The translations under genes were made by a program, and so were the position numbers. This document shows positions 1 to 12,289 of a stretch of DNA of 64,000 nt, piece after piece. The stretch covers positions 4,181,548 through 4,245,547 of the forward strand of contig JAVGVS010000023.1 in the NCBI GenBank assembly GCA_032718565.1, in the 5' to 3' direction. The first letter of the stretch is position 1. The number at the start of each line of letters is the position of its first letter. The stretch is from Distichodus sexfasciatus (Eukaryota > Chordata > Actinopteri > Characiformes > Distichodontidae). The notes beneath the pieces were generated by a model. It had not been told where the DNA came from, searched no databases, and saw only the letters and a list, made by a program, of their open reading frames with translations.

Positions 1-3000
1 TATTAATTAATCTATTCCTCTAAAAATATCTGACAATTTTTTAAAACTTCATTTCATTCTTAATTTGTGGCAAATGCTCTTATTGCTGCTCCTTCACAGA
101 TGGGTTAAACGCAGAGGTCACATTTCGTTGTGGTGCACTGTGTGCTGTGCTGTGTTCACAATGATAAATAATCACTCACTTTCACTGTCACTTTCACTTT
201 CACACCGACTTCCATTTCCTAATTACTGGGAAGTCAGACTTAGTCCACGTGTACCTTAAAGCGTACCAGGAAAACGAAGTCGACCACAAATAAGCCGACC
301 GTAATAAGGTATACACTGAAGGATTTACATGAGCATCAAATGAGAAACTTCATAAAGTGAAAAGTGCATCAAATGAGAAACTGATTTACAAAAAATCCTG
401 CATTGTACTGCAGCATCAAAACTACAGGTTTTCTACAGTATTACTGCAGTAAATGCAATATTTTGGACATGAAAAGCTTCTTTCATGCAAAATACTGCAC
501 TGTTCCACATGAATGGAATATTTTGGACAAGAAAATATTACACTGCAGTGTAGCCTGCTTCAAAGAACTGCAGTTTTTCTGTTACACAACTGATGTTCTG
601 ACATATGAAGACTTACTAATTTATTTTCACAAGGATTCTGTGTTATCAAATCACTTTAATATGAATTACTGATATTTAAACCTACCAAACAAAGACACCA
701 AGAAAGACTTTACCTTGTATGTAGTCCTTTTTCAGGTCTATCCTCTCCAGCATGGGAATTAAGTAAGCCCCGCTCTTTCCTGTCCCGTTTTTGGCACGAG
801 CCAAGATGTCACGGCCAGAGAGAGCGATGGGGATACTCTCCTCCTAAAAGCAAAAAAACATAAGTTTATCAAAAGCACTGTACGCATTAAAGTGGAATGA
901 CTCAGTGTGCGCCAGGGTCAAAAAGAAAAAATAAATCGAATACAGTTAATTAATTATAGGATTATACATTATACATTAGTTATAGATTAAGCCCAAAAGA
1001 CTCACTATCATTATCAGTTCCCAGATATCAGAAACAGTTCAAAGAACAAAAATGGCAAATGAACAAACCTTTAATCTCTTGTTAGGCTTATTCTAGTGTG
1101 TGTGTGTAGAAGTTCTCCATAAACTGTATGCTTTATGTTGTTGTGTTCAGGACGTCCTGCACTACTCAGATTTGTCATAGTTTGATGTGTAAATGCTGAC
1201 ATAGTCTTGAAATAAGCATTTTTGGGCCTGCCCCTGTAGAAATGTTTAGTTTTTTTTGCTTTATGTACTATAAAAGTGCTGAAACTGTAGATATAACCAT
1301 TAGAGCAAAGAACATTGTCTGTTTTATTGGCTTGCAGGGGTTTTTTATGCAAAGACACTCTATGGCTCAGTTACATGAAGATAAATAAGGTTAGTGCCAG
1401 ACAGAAATTTCTTTATCCATTAGGTATCCATCAGAATACAGAATAAAATTATTAAATTATTTTAAATATATATTTCTGTTTTTTCCTATTGATTACTCCC
1501 TAACACTTAAAAAAAAATCAGATTAATTGAAAATGATGAAATACTGAAGTCTTGGGCCATTATGTGGCAATTTGGACTGATTTTGGTGTTTAAAATGAGT
1601 TGCTTTTAGCGAATAATGACGTAATGCAGCTGGGAGCGCTCACACATATGCTTGCTTACATCGCGGAAAATGTCATTTATGCGTTTTTACGCATTTACTT
1701 TTGCTTTCGTGCATGGAATATCTCACATATACTTTCACATACAGAAGAATCAGGTCTTGCCTTGATCGCGCCACTGAAAACAATGCGCATCACTAATAAG
1801 CGTCTGTGTGAAACAAGCAGAGCATGCTCTGGCGAGTGAAAAGAATTAAACGAAGCTTCGCATCTAGAAAAACTGCCTTATTTGAACAATTGTGTCAGCT
1901 TTCTGAAGCCTATATACACTTCCTGTCCTCACCCTAACCCACACACACACAAACACACACACACACACACACACACCCACCCCCCGACTGTGAAGTGACT
2001 CTGTTGCACCTCTGCATTTTACACATCACCGTCGCTGTGATGCACACGCTGCTATACGGACAATCATGTTGCACTGAAACTGTCTCCGGAAAGATGTTTA
2101 AGAATAATGTTTATGTTTAATACTGTACAGTATTGTCACTCCAAACTGCTGCTGATCTGGCATACATTTAATGCCAGACGAGCGAAATAGTAATCCTCCT
2201 CTCATGACTGCTGCTACAACTTTTCTATAATATTTGCACAATTTTTGCACTGCTGCAACATATTGCACAACTACTGAACATTGAATGAACATATCACTGG
2301 TCACCTTCTCCCTAACTGTATCTGCACAAATGAATGAAAGTATTGCACAGACTCTGGTTCTCCACAATATCTGCCCAAACGTGATCCAACTTAAATGTTA
2401 GTCAGACTTTTTAAGAGATACTGTTTTTATTAACAGACTGGATATAGAATTTTTACATTGAAACTGTTACTAACCTGATGCACCTTCAGTGTAAAAGTCA
2501 ATTTCCACTTCTGTAGGTTAATACTGCATCCAAATTTTCTCTCTTTCTACTTCTACTTCTAGTTTAAAGTGTATACTTTGTAATCTATTAATATATTGTT
2601 TATTATATGTGCCCTATTTGTTCTTTGTTCCCTGTTTCTTGTTGCACTGTGAAAACTGAAGCCACGTCGTCTCGTCTCTCTGTATATCTGTACAGTATAT
2701 AGCAGAGATGACAATAACGTTTACTTTGACTATTCTATTTTTGGGGGTTTGTGTGTGTGTGTATATACATATATATATACACACACACACACATATACAT
2801 ATAGTTCTTTAATAGCATTGTAACCGGTCATTAATTAAAGGAACTCTGGAATAGAATGGAAAAGTACTGCTTATGCTCTTGGAACAAATCAAAATGAAAA
2901 ATATTTAATCATTAATCTCTGATCTAAACAAAATGGTTCCATTGGCTTTTCACAAAAAGTACCATTCCAAGCAATTAGGGTAATAAAACCCCACTTTCAC

Positions 3001-6000
3001 CTGAACAGGTGAGGGCTTCTCCCAGCCCATTTCAAAGATCCCCATCAGCAGCTCCCTCTTTAAACAGTAGTCCTCAAACTCATTCCCCTTGGTGGCCGTC
3101 ACATCCTTAAAAAAGCAAAAAGGAAAAAAAGTTTAGCACTTTATCTAGCACTTAAGCACTCCAGATTCACAATCGCTTAGGGTTTAACAATCACTCATGT
3201 TTTGCACATTGGAAACACTAGTCAATAAATAACATGGCCTGAAGAGCTGTGTGTCCAGCAGGAGTCCAGAATCTCTGGGCATCTTACAATTCAATTTGAC
3301 TGCGATTCAAAGAGCTGCACAGCGATTATAAAATAATCATCAATGCATCTTGATTAAGCTTTTGTCAAGTGTTAAAACATTATAAAAATTCATATTCAAA
3401 CTATAATTATAACTGTAAGATTCAAGATTCTTTACTTGTCACGTGCATAGTTATAAATGTACAACACGCAGTGAAATGCATCATGAACCACTCTTTCTCT
3501 GACTGTGCAATGTAACACTAACATATAATACAATTAATTCAAAGTGGGCGGCACGGTGGCACGGTGGCTAGCGCTGCTGCCTCACAGCAAGAAGGTCCTA
3601 GGTTCGTACCTCGGGGACGGCCATAGGGCCTTTCTGTGTGGAGTTTGCATGTTCTCCCCGTGTTTGCATGAGTTTTCTCTGCGTGCTCCGGTTTCCTCCC
3701 ACAGTCCAAGGTGTGAATGTGACTGTGCGAGTGTGTGTCCTGCGGCGTGTTGGCACCTACCCAGGGTTGGTCCCCCGTGCGCCCGGGATAGGTTCCGGTT
3801 CCACCGCTACCCCAGTTAAGATTAAGCGGTCCAGATAATGAATGAATGAATGAATGAAATGTTTGTTTTTTTTTCATATTTTTTACCTTTTAACTTCTAC
3901 TCCTTGTTTATTAATAACACTTTCAAATTTGTATTACTAAAACAAATGGAAGACAAGTGGAAGGTTACATATCCTTGAGACTCTGCTGCATTCTTGCAAA
4001 CTTTCAATTGTTTCCATCACAACTACAGCTAACAACATGATGCTAAACAATGGGATGTTTTCCGGTCTCAAGGTATACTGAGGTTTGAAAAAGTCATGGT
4101 TTCAAAACCACAAACATTTTCCGTCACCATTTCTGCAGCACCAGCTGTTTATGACTTGTCAAAGATAGAGAGTGCAGGAATCCCTTAGGTCATATGCAGT
4201 GTAAATTCAAATTCATCGTTTTAAGTCTTTTTTGGGAGTCGCAAACAAAAGCCCTCAATCAGACAGCACACATTTGATTGGTGATCAACAATCACTGTGT
4301 GTGAGCACTACAAAGGCACGAAAAAACCAAACTTGCTGCCAATTCTGATCACATAGACATACACTTGCCGGTCAGCTACAGCCAATGAGAGAGCAGCAAA
4401 TGAGGCTGACAGCAAGAGGTGAGGGAGTTTCTTTTTCTATTCAACAAGTCGTAGCGCTTGGTTTTTCATGAACGTGCATTTTGAAACAACTGGTCTGCAT
4501 GAGGGTTGTGTCATTTCCTGTAAATCTTCTTACACCAGACGCACCAGTTTTGCTGAAAGATGGTATAGTTGGTGACACTGTGTTGAAGCTCTATTCTCAA
4601 ATGTCTCAAGGTTGTATTGTGTGAATATCACAGTGATCCGACGACTTTCAGAATGTGACTAAGGCATTAAGGGACTCTATTTAGTTTCAAAAGAACTACA
4701 TTATTTTATTCTTAGATTATTGTTTATTTTAACTTAACATATATGTTTACTATATTTTCCTTTTTTATGTTGTTTAAAAATAAAATTAATACAATCATAT
4801 TTTTGGCTTAAGGTTATCACACCATTAGAATGCTCTTGTTGTCAAGCCACATGTGACTCTGCACAGCAAAACCAGTCACTTGTCACAACGGAGGTTTCCG
4901 AGAAAAACGAGCGTTTATGTTGCGTGGGGTAAAATTTTGGATTTTTTGTTTTTAGTGTTTTGAAACAGTGGAAGGTCTATACTGTACTGCTGTGAAAAAA
5001 TTTCGCTGAAAAACTTACCCTTTCCATCCTAAAAACGTGACTTTCTTGAGGTAAGGAATTCAATTCCAGCAGAATGTTAAAAGTTTCTGTTTTGACCGCT
5101 CTACTCCAATATTTAAGGTAAATCCACTGGTTGACTAGCGTGAAGATATTTCTCCGGAATCCATCTTCGTCTCCCGAGTTCAGTTAACCTAATGCAGGTA
5201 GGCTATCCGTGTGGCTGTAAATGCAGCGTAGGCTACTGTAAATACAAACGTAGCCGCGACCGCACCAAGCGTCTGTGAGTGCTACGGCGATAGTCAACTT
5301 CAAAGGCAGATTTCTCCGTTTCTCACTTGGCGTGACAGGAGAAACCCGACTCCTTTGAATGTTGATATCTCAGTCATACGTCGTCCGATTAATTTGATAT
5401 AGGTATCGTTTTAAAGGTTGATTTATGCCCTTCCATGAAAACATAATAACTCGATTTTGAAAATTTGCGACAAGCGACTGGTTTTGCCATGGAGGGTCAC
5501 AATCTTTAAAGCTTTTGGTAGCAGCTCCTAGAATAAATGTATCTACAAAATCATTCTGGCTGTAAAAATAAACATTGTGCAACTCTGCAATGCAGTAGTA
5601 ACTGTAATGTACTAGTAATTGTAATAGTAATTATTAATTGCACTCAATTTCACAATAAATAAAAAGCACAAAAATCTTTTCAAAACTGTGAAAGTGAGTG
5701 ATTATTCATCATTGTGAACACAACAGCACAGTGCACCATAATGAAATGTGACCTCTGCATTTGACCCATCTGTGAAGGAGCAGTGGGCAACTAACATGGG
5801 CAGCACCTGGGGAGCAGTGCTTGGGGACTGTACCTTGCTCACGAGTACCTCAGTTATACCTTTACCGGCGCCCTTGGATTCAAACCAGCGATCTTCTGAT
5901 CATGGGGAGAACACCCTGACCGTTACGCTATCAACTGCACTGTTATGTCTTAGTACTGTTTTACTCATGTGAATTCCACAGTCTCTACAAGACAGATCTG

Positions 6001-7714
6001 GCCGCATTTCAAGACAACATCACACCAGACGCTAGGATTGTGACTGTTCTGTTGAGGTTTGTATATTCAATTGGAGATCTACTGGTTGAAGTCGAACCAT
6101 TTAATATTCACATAGAGGCAAATTCGATTCAATTAACAAAATTCTAAGCTGGTTAAAGCCCTAGTTCTATAACAATGAAGTCCAAATGTAAAAATGTCTC
6201 CCAAGCTTTTTTTAAAGACTTACTGAAGTTTTGATTCTGTTGTCCTTCGGAGGGAGCTGAAGGCTTTTTTTCCAATCATCACCAAACCTGGGAAGAATAA
6301 ACAAAAAAAAACAAACAAATCACATGTTGCTGTACCCAAGTCAGTGTCTCAAGAATCACCCAAGACAAAAGCAGAAGTTAAGGTTCTCCCTAGTGACCCT
6401 AAAGACTTTTTAGTCGGGTGCTGTGGAAAGCGTCCTAACACAAAGTATCACCTCCTTGTTTTGGGGAACAGCTGTGTTCAAGACCTTAAAGGTCTACGGA
6501 GAGTGATCCGGGTGGCAGAATGACGCACCGGATCTGCAGGACCAGAAAAATCTAATCAGATATCCCAGTACCTGTCTCCTCTGCAGACAAACAGAGAATC
6601 TGCTGTGCAAGGATACATTAATGTAATGCAGAACCAAATGTACTTGCATGACTTCCACACAGTAACTTTAAACTTTTAGCAAGAGCAGCAAGAACCTGAC
6701 TGGCGTCTCAGCAATCAGTTACACTACAGCAAATTTGATCATGCTACAGATCAGCTTGATGATCCACCTGCTTTTCTTAAATCAGCTCTGTGAGAGGATT
6801 TTAGGCTCCCAGTGCATTATGATAGCAGTGAGATATGATGAGGATTGACTAGAAGATTGGTGTGAGGACAGTGTATCAGCAGTTGCAGGGTATGTGTAAG
6901 GGAACCTGTCAAACATGCTAGTGTATATTCAAAAGCATTATTCAGATTTTCCACTCACCAGAGCTAAGGGTAAGGATGTTCTCTTTTAAGAAAACAACGC
7001 ATATTTCAGTTTGTAACTCAGTGCCTTTTGGGGTTTTTTAATCAGTCAACATAATATGGTGTAGGCTATCAACTAGTTTACTAGAAACAAGACAATGTAA
7101 CATTGATTCAAAGGACACCAATTTGAGGTCTGCTGCGATTCAATATGATTCAATTTAATTCAGGAGCCAGCAATCAGGAGGAGATAATGTTTTCTTTGGA
7201 TAAAAAATTAGACCTCCTGTTCACCATTAAAGTGCTTTGTTTGCTTGGAGAGGGACAGTTTCTGTACAGTTACGCTCCTGTTACATTATGGTAAAACAGA
7301 GAGTCTCAGGAGGCGCTTCAATCCTTAGCTCATGAGACTTCAAAGTCTGTACATGCCACCAGAGCTTTTAATTGTTTTTAACAACATAAGCTGGACTCTC
7401 TGTGAACTCCAGCTGTCCCTCACTCATCATAAACCATAATACATAAATATTCTATTTATAACAAGCACATATCTAAAGAACTGAACCAAACTAAATGTTA
7501 AATGCAACAGTACATGTTTCCCTCACCTGATCCCAGCCCCTTCTTTGGAGCCTCCAACAGGTTTTAGGGCTCCAGGAGCAGCTTTCCCAGGCTGTCCACT
7601 TCCACCTCCAGGTCCTGTCTGAGTGGCCGGCTTGGGCTGACCTCGGAGTTGCCCATTTTGTTTTCCCATTCCCATAACTACAGGTCCCATGTTCTCCATC
7701 TTGGCAGTGGCCAT
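1..7714 (-). CDS. ddx6: ddx6 (DEAD-box RNA helicase p54/RCK), N-terminal third, 3' end outside window
   Basis: DDX6 is an ATP-dependent RNA helicase of P-bodies that represses translation and promotes decapping with CCR4-NOT. Four coding exons read on the minus strand with phase-consistent GT-AG joins: 7714-7527, 6287-6224, 3105-3001 and 843-714, about 162 codons. Exon 1 starts MATAKMEN and contains QNGQLRG, as in vertebrate DDX6. Exon 2 has GDDWKKSLQLPPKD. Exon 3 has NEFEDYCLKRELLMGIFEMG, ending in the Q-motif PSPVQ. Exon 4 has EESIPIALSGRDILARAKNG followed by GTGKSGAY, the Walker A motif. The low-complexity Gly/Pro/Gln linker differs most from the mammalian protein, as expected. The ATG at 7714 follows an AG, so upstream exons are probably non-coding. 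Human DDX6 is 483 aa; motifs Ia-VI should lie left of base 1. Confidence 0.93.
85..212 (+). repeat. tRNA-derived SINE, second family, 5'-truncated copy
   Basis: Shares GCTCCTTCACAGATGGGT, GCAGAGGTCACATTTCGTTG and the TCACTTTCAC tail with the copies at 5688 and 40492; the tRNA-like head is absent. It lies in a ddx6 intron. Confidence 0.7.
1936..1980. repeat. (AC)n microsatellite
   Basis: Near-perfect AC dinucleotide run in a ddx6 intron region left of exon 3. Confidence 0.9.
3546..3859 (+). repeat. tRNA-derived SINE (GGCGGCACGGTGGC family), near full length
   Basis: The tRNA-like head has an A-box-like segment (GGTGGCTAGCGCTG) and a B-box-like GGTTCGTACC. It continues with the conserved body (GTGTGGAGTTTGCATGTTCT; CTCCGGTTTCCTCCCACAGT) and ends in an (AATG)n tail. 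Two more copies lie at 19078-19344 and 63403-63592, both reversed. It lies in the ddx6 intron between coding exons 2 and 3. Confidence 0.85.
4853..5500. mobile_element. Putative DNA element with about 30-bp terminal inverted repeats, ddx6 intron
   Basis: Left end GTGACTCTGCACAGCAAAAC then CAGTCACTTGTC; reading inward from the right end gives GTGACCCTCCATGGCAAAAC then CAGTCGCTTGTC. No convincing target duplication is visible, so the superfamily is open. It lies in the ddx6 intron between coding exons 2 and 3. Confidence 0.6.
5688..5940 (-). repeat. tRNA-derived SINE, second family (TCACTTTCAC tail)
   Basis: Reverse orientation: the tail GTGAAAGTGAGTGATTATTC lies at the left, then GACCTCTGCATTTGACCCAT, and a tRNA-like B box (GGATTCAAACCAGCGATC) towards the right. 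Related copies lie at 40492-40742 (plus) and 85-212 (plus, truncated). Confidence 0.75.
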
Positions 7715-9900
7715 CTAATCTCCTCTTTGTGTGTGTTTTACAAAAAGTTCAAAATGTTTTTTTTGTTTTGTTTTGTTTTGTTTTTTAACAACAACCACTA
7801 CAAATTTATTTAAAAAAAAACTCTTCTAAAGTATATATATAACATCCAAAGTTATATCACAGTCAAAAGTTATCAATAAAGTACTTTTTTGTATTTACAA
7901 ATTAAAGTATGTACAGGTTCACTATAAGCTCTTCAAATAAGAGCAACTGCTGTCACAAGAACCAATTTAACGTGAGAACTCTTCCAAAAGAAGAGAAATA
8001 AGCTCTTATATATGCATGTATACAGTAATATGCATATGCATATATATTTATATTTAGACTCCACCTGCAGTATAGAAAATTATACGTAAGCAGGTTTAGG
8101 GAAGGAAGTCCTGTAACAGAGGAGCTAAGGCAAGATGAACTAAAGAGGAAGTATTGCCAAGATGTTCCTCCTCCTACTAATCAGGAAGTTCACCACTTTT
8201 TCCTTTGAATTCTTCCGTATCTACTGTGTCTTGATTATTCCAATTTGCCACTTCTTTAATCCTCCAGAGTGCAAAGATACTCAATCCTTAGATGGTCTAT
8301 TTAATTCACTGTCCAGTTTCACAGTTTACTTATATAATCTGTCAGAGAACTAGTCTCTTAAATGTTGTTAATGTTTGTGGACCAAACAAAAATCCAAGGC
8401 GACAGTAGTCCAAAGGAAAGCACAGCTCCACGTTGCCCTTGTTGCACGTGGTCTAGTCCAGTCCAACTTCTACAAGTAGAAACTTTATATCAGCGTTGGT
8501 GTGTAAGTGTGAAGCTTTAGGATCCTTTGCTTTATGTCTCCTTTTAACCTAAGTCACCTGTAAAAAAAAAAAAAAAAAGTCAGAGTAACTCTGAAGTCTT
8601 CTAGGTGGACCTTGCTGAGGGGCTCAACAAAGGAAGAAAGAGCTGAAACTGAAAGTACAACCTACAGGTCTGTAAGCCTGATTATATCACAGTGTACACA
8701 TCTAGTTGCAAAAAGACGTTTTTAGAGATTTTCATGGATTTTAAGGACAGAAGTGAAATTACTGATTTACAGTTGTTTAAATTTTACGGCCAACTTTTTA
8801 TAACTGACAAAAACTTTTTAACGGAATAGATCGTCCCATTATTAACCGATAGCGGATTTAAATGATGTATTGGGTAGCGAGTCAGTGCCGGAGCGACATC
8901 AGTTTTAAATCGGTTCATCACTAGAAGTCGATCAGTTTTCGTCACTAAAAGTTCCAGCGCAACTTTCACCTGTTCGTTCATATCGCCTCAAGGTGAAGCT
9001 TTACTACCGTTAGCAGTTAGCTATGAAAGCAGAACTTAGGTTTCTCACTACGAGCTTGAACATTTTGAATTAAACTATGCTTCAAGCACATATTAAGATA
9101 TTTGTTTCAAATTGGACGTCAACTTAATAGAGAACTGCTGTATTAGCCAACATTAGCCAAGATACCTCCATGTGAACTAGGGTTAGTGCGCCATTAAGCA
9201 TGCAAGCTAGCTTTAACGATAATTTTAAGATTCTTTGTCACAAACGTAGTTATGCAAGCACATTATATAATACAAAAACGCAACACAGACCTTCATTTTA
9301 TTTAAAAGCAATTTTCAATCAAGTTTACGAAATATAGTAAATACAAAACTGCTAAGTTACGCAAATGGACGTATCTAAAAGCAGTTGGTTTATCTGTCAG
9401 CTTAATTCGGTGACCCTTAATTGTTGTCGAATTGCACACAACTCCAGACATCTTTAACTTTAAATAACTGATTTTTAACGCAGTGACCCAGTAATCTGGA
9501 CCGATGGCGAGCTAGAGCTAATGCTAACGCTAACCCCTCTTATTGCTACTTAATGCCAGTATCTGCCTTTTGATCGCTTGTTTATTTCAGCCATTTCCAC
9601 AAATCTCTTGAAATCACGTACCTTCCGTTCCTCGCGATGATCTATTCTTCTATGTAATTCACTTAGTTAACATTAGTTGGGGTTATATGTCGTAGCTGCG
9701 ATCCAGACAACTCGTCTCTCTTTTGTTGTGTTTCTTTTCCAACATGGTCGACCTCTCTTGTGGTGCGTTCAAGTGACTCTGTGTTTACGGTGCTACTTGG
9801 TGCGCGATACTGCAAAGACAACGTGCGTTCGTGTTTCTCAAACAGACGTTAACATGGGAGTAATGTCAAAAGAGATATAGTAACATGGGACATTAAATCT
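7715..9900 (-). other. Upstream region of ddx6; probable non-coding exon and promoter, unresolved
   Basis: No coding sequence. A poly-T tract plus AG (minus strand) near 8562-8578 could be an acceptor of a non-coding exon, and a slightly CpG-richer zone with GCTAATGCTAACGCTAAC near 9510-9830 could hold the promoter. Both are guesses. Confidence 0.25.
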
Positions 9901-10763
9901 ATTTTTCATTATTTTATATTGACGTGTGCACAAAATTACAGCTTTATAATTATATAATAATGCAACTTGCTAGCACACCTTTGTCAATGATCCATCAGAA
10001 ATCAAGCAATTAAGAGACGTGGCTAAATCAGAGAGACTCAAAAGGTGCTCCTTTACCCAGGCCATAAGACTTCTCAGCCAGGATAAGAAACAACTTCTGT
10101 TTTAAGTAAAACTAAATAAAAATTTCATATATCTGTCGCACACCTGTTTTGGATGTCCATTACATAACACAACGAAACCTTTTGAACAAACGTCGCTGAA
10201 ACAAGCACAGTTGCACAGAAATACGTTTATATAAATGTTTGTGACTATATTTTAGAATACTTCAATTTCTTAACTTTATTTTACTTGCTTAATTTTGCGT
10301 AATTGTATTTTAAACATACTCTTTAAATTGTCTAGACTGTTTGAGTTTTAATCTTTTACATTTTCTAGAAGAAAGTCATCAGTCAAGTCTGCATCTTAGA
10401 TGTTTTCTCATTAGTAGTCAGCACTTTCAAATTAGAGTCCTGGCTGATGAATCTTATCTACACTGCTGAGGACAGCAGGAACATCAGCAAATAAAGCAAC
10501 ACAAATGAGACAGAATGAAATACTGCTTTATGCACTGGCTTTCACTTTTCAGTTTAATTGAGTGCCTGTAAATAAATACAAATGCACAGTCAGGTTATCA
10601 ATTACTGTCTGCTTTCCTTTTGCTGACCACTTTGCAGTTGTTCCTTCTTCGCTAAATATCTACATATCAAGGAGAATATGAAGTAAGAAATAAATGGTAA
10701 AAACATACCAGTAAGTGACTGTGTACATTATTTCTTAAATGACATTAAGTGGTTATTTAGAAT

Positions 10764-11393
10764 CAGTGTTGGGAAGGTTACTTTTAAAATGTATTCCACT
10801 ACAGATTACATGCCCCAAAATGTAGTTTGTAACGTATTCCGTTAAGTTACTCAATGTGAGTAACGTATTCTGAATACTTTGGATTACTTAATATATTGTC
10901 ATGCTACTTACAACTACATGAATGTAGCAATCACATCCTACAAATTCTTGTTTGTTTTTCTCTACCAATTGGCTGTTAAGCCGAAATCTCCCTGAATAGA
11001 CAATATATTTTCTCTAAAGGAGCAAAGACGAAATTTTCGAGTAAGAAATGCATTCCTGCCCGGGCACTGCTGGCTCTGTTGTGCTGCTCCGGGTCCATTG
11101 TGTAACTGACGCCACCAACATTAACAGGACGCTTACATTAGAGCCTCTTATTGCGTGTTTTGTTTGGGTTTCCGGCAATGCGTGGAATTACCAAAATTAG
11201 AGAGGGGATAGAGAGGGGATAACCTCACATATGAAACAGGAAAAGACCGCCGTGTAATCCATTTATTTCAACAAAGTAACTGTATTCTAATTATCACCTA
11301 TTTAAACGGTAACTGTAACGGAATACAGTTACTCATATTTTGTATTCTAAATACGTAACGCCGGTACATGTATTCCGTTACTCCCCAACACTG
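10764..11393. mobile_element. Non-autonomous hAT-type element with 8-bp target duplication
   Basis: Begins CAGTGTTGGGAAGG and ends TACTCCCCAACACTG, an inverted terminal repeat, and is flanked by identical TTTAGAAT at 10756-10763 and 11394-11401. The interior is AT-rich, partly palindromic (GTAACGTATTC motifs in both orientations), and has no transposase frame. Confidence 0.88.
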
Positions 11394-12289
11394 TTTAGAA
11401 TAATGTCAATGATGATAATGAGGGCCATATTTCTCTTCTGCGCAGCTGCAGATTATTACAGAAAGTCCTCATAATTTTCAGAAATGTGTTTTTCAGAAAT
11501 AAATGTCTTAATAAATACTCAAAGACTTATATCTCTATCACCTCTCTATCATTAGACTGGTGTCACAGTTTTCCAATTACAGTCATCCACAATATATTTA
11601 CAGCATTTATCAGTTACAATAGCAAAACTCTTTGTTTTATTGTAATTATTTCAAAGCACATTCGAATAAAGTCTTTTCATTTTAAGTAGAAAAGTTAACA
11701 ATCCTCCCAAAATATGAAACTTTACTTGTGCCTTTATCATTTGTCCAAAAGATTATTAGGTATAAATGTAAACATGAGAGGTACCTTTACAGGAATTTAG
11801 AAACAGTAAGTAATAGTAATACAGTTAGGACGTATTAAAATACATATTAAAAACTACCACTGTACTGCACTTGAAAATGAAAAATGTTAAACTACGCCAT
11901 GTGCAATATGACTGGGTCTAATGCCCTTTGCCCCAAGACTACACAGAACTGCTTACAGTGCATAAAAAGGAAAACACAAAATAAAATATCAATATATTAT
12001 ATCAACATATTTATATTTAATATTTACTTTAAGGTTGCCATGCGTTTTTTTACTGCGTTTTTAGGTCTTTGTGCCATGCTGTCTTGTGTCTTTCACATTG
12101 ACTTTAATGTTGCTGAACAATAAACATTTTCATGTCCTTCCAGCAGCTTATTTGGTTTTTAAAATTAAAAAACTTCTAATGTCAGTAATGTTTCGAATGA
12201 GTTTTTTTCTACACGTTCACAGTGGTGAGGTCCTCGGCTTTGGTATTTGGTGTTATAAGACTTGACTTTTTTGTGAACTTTGATTCAAC

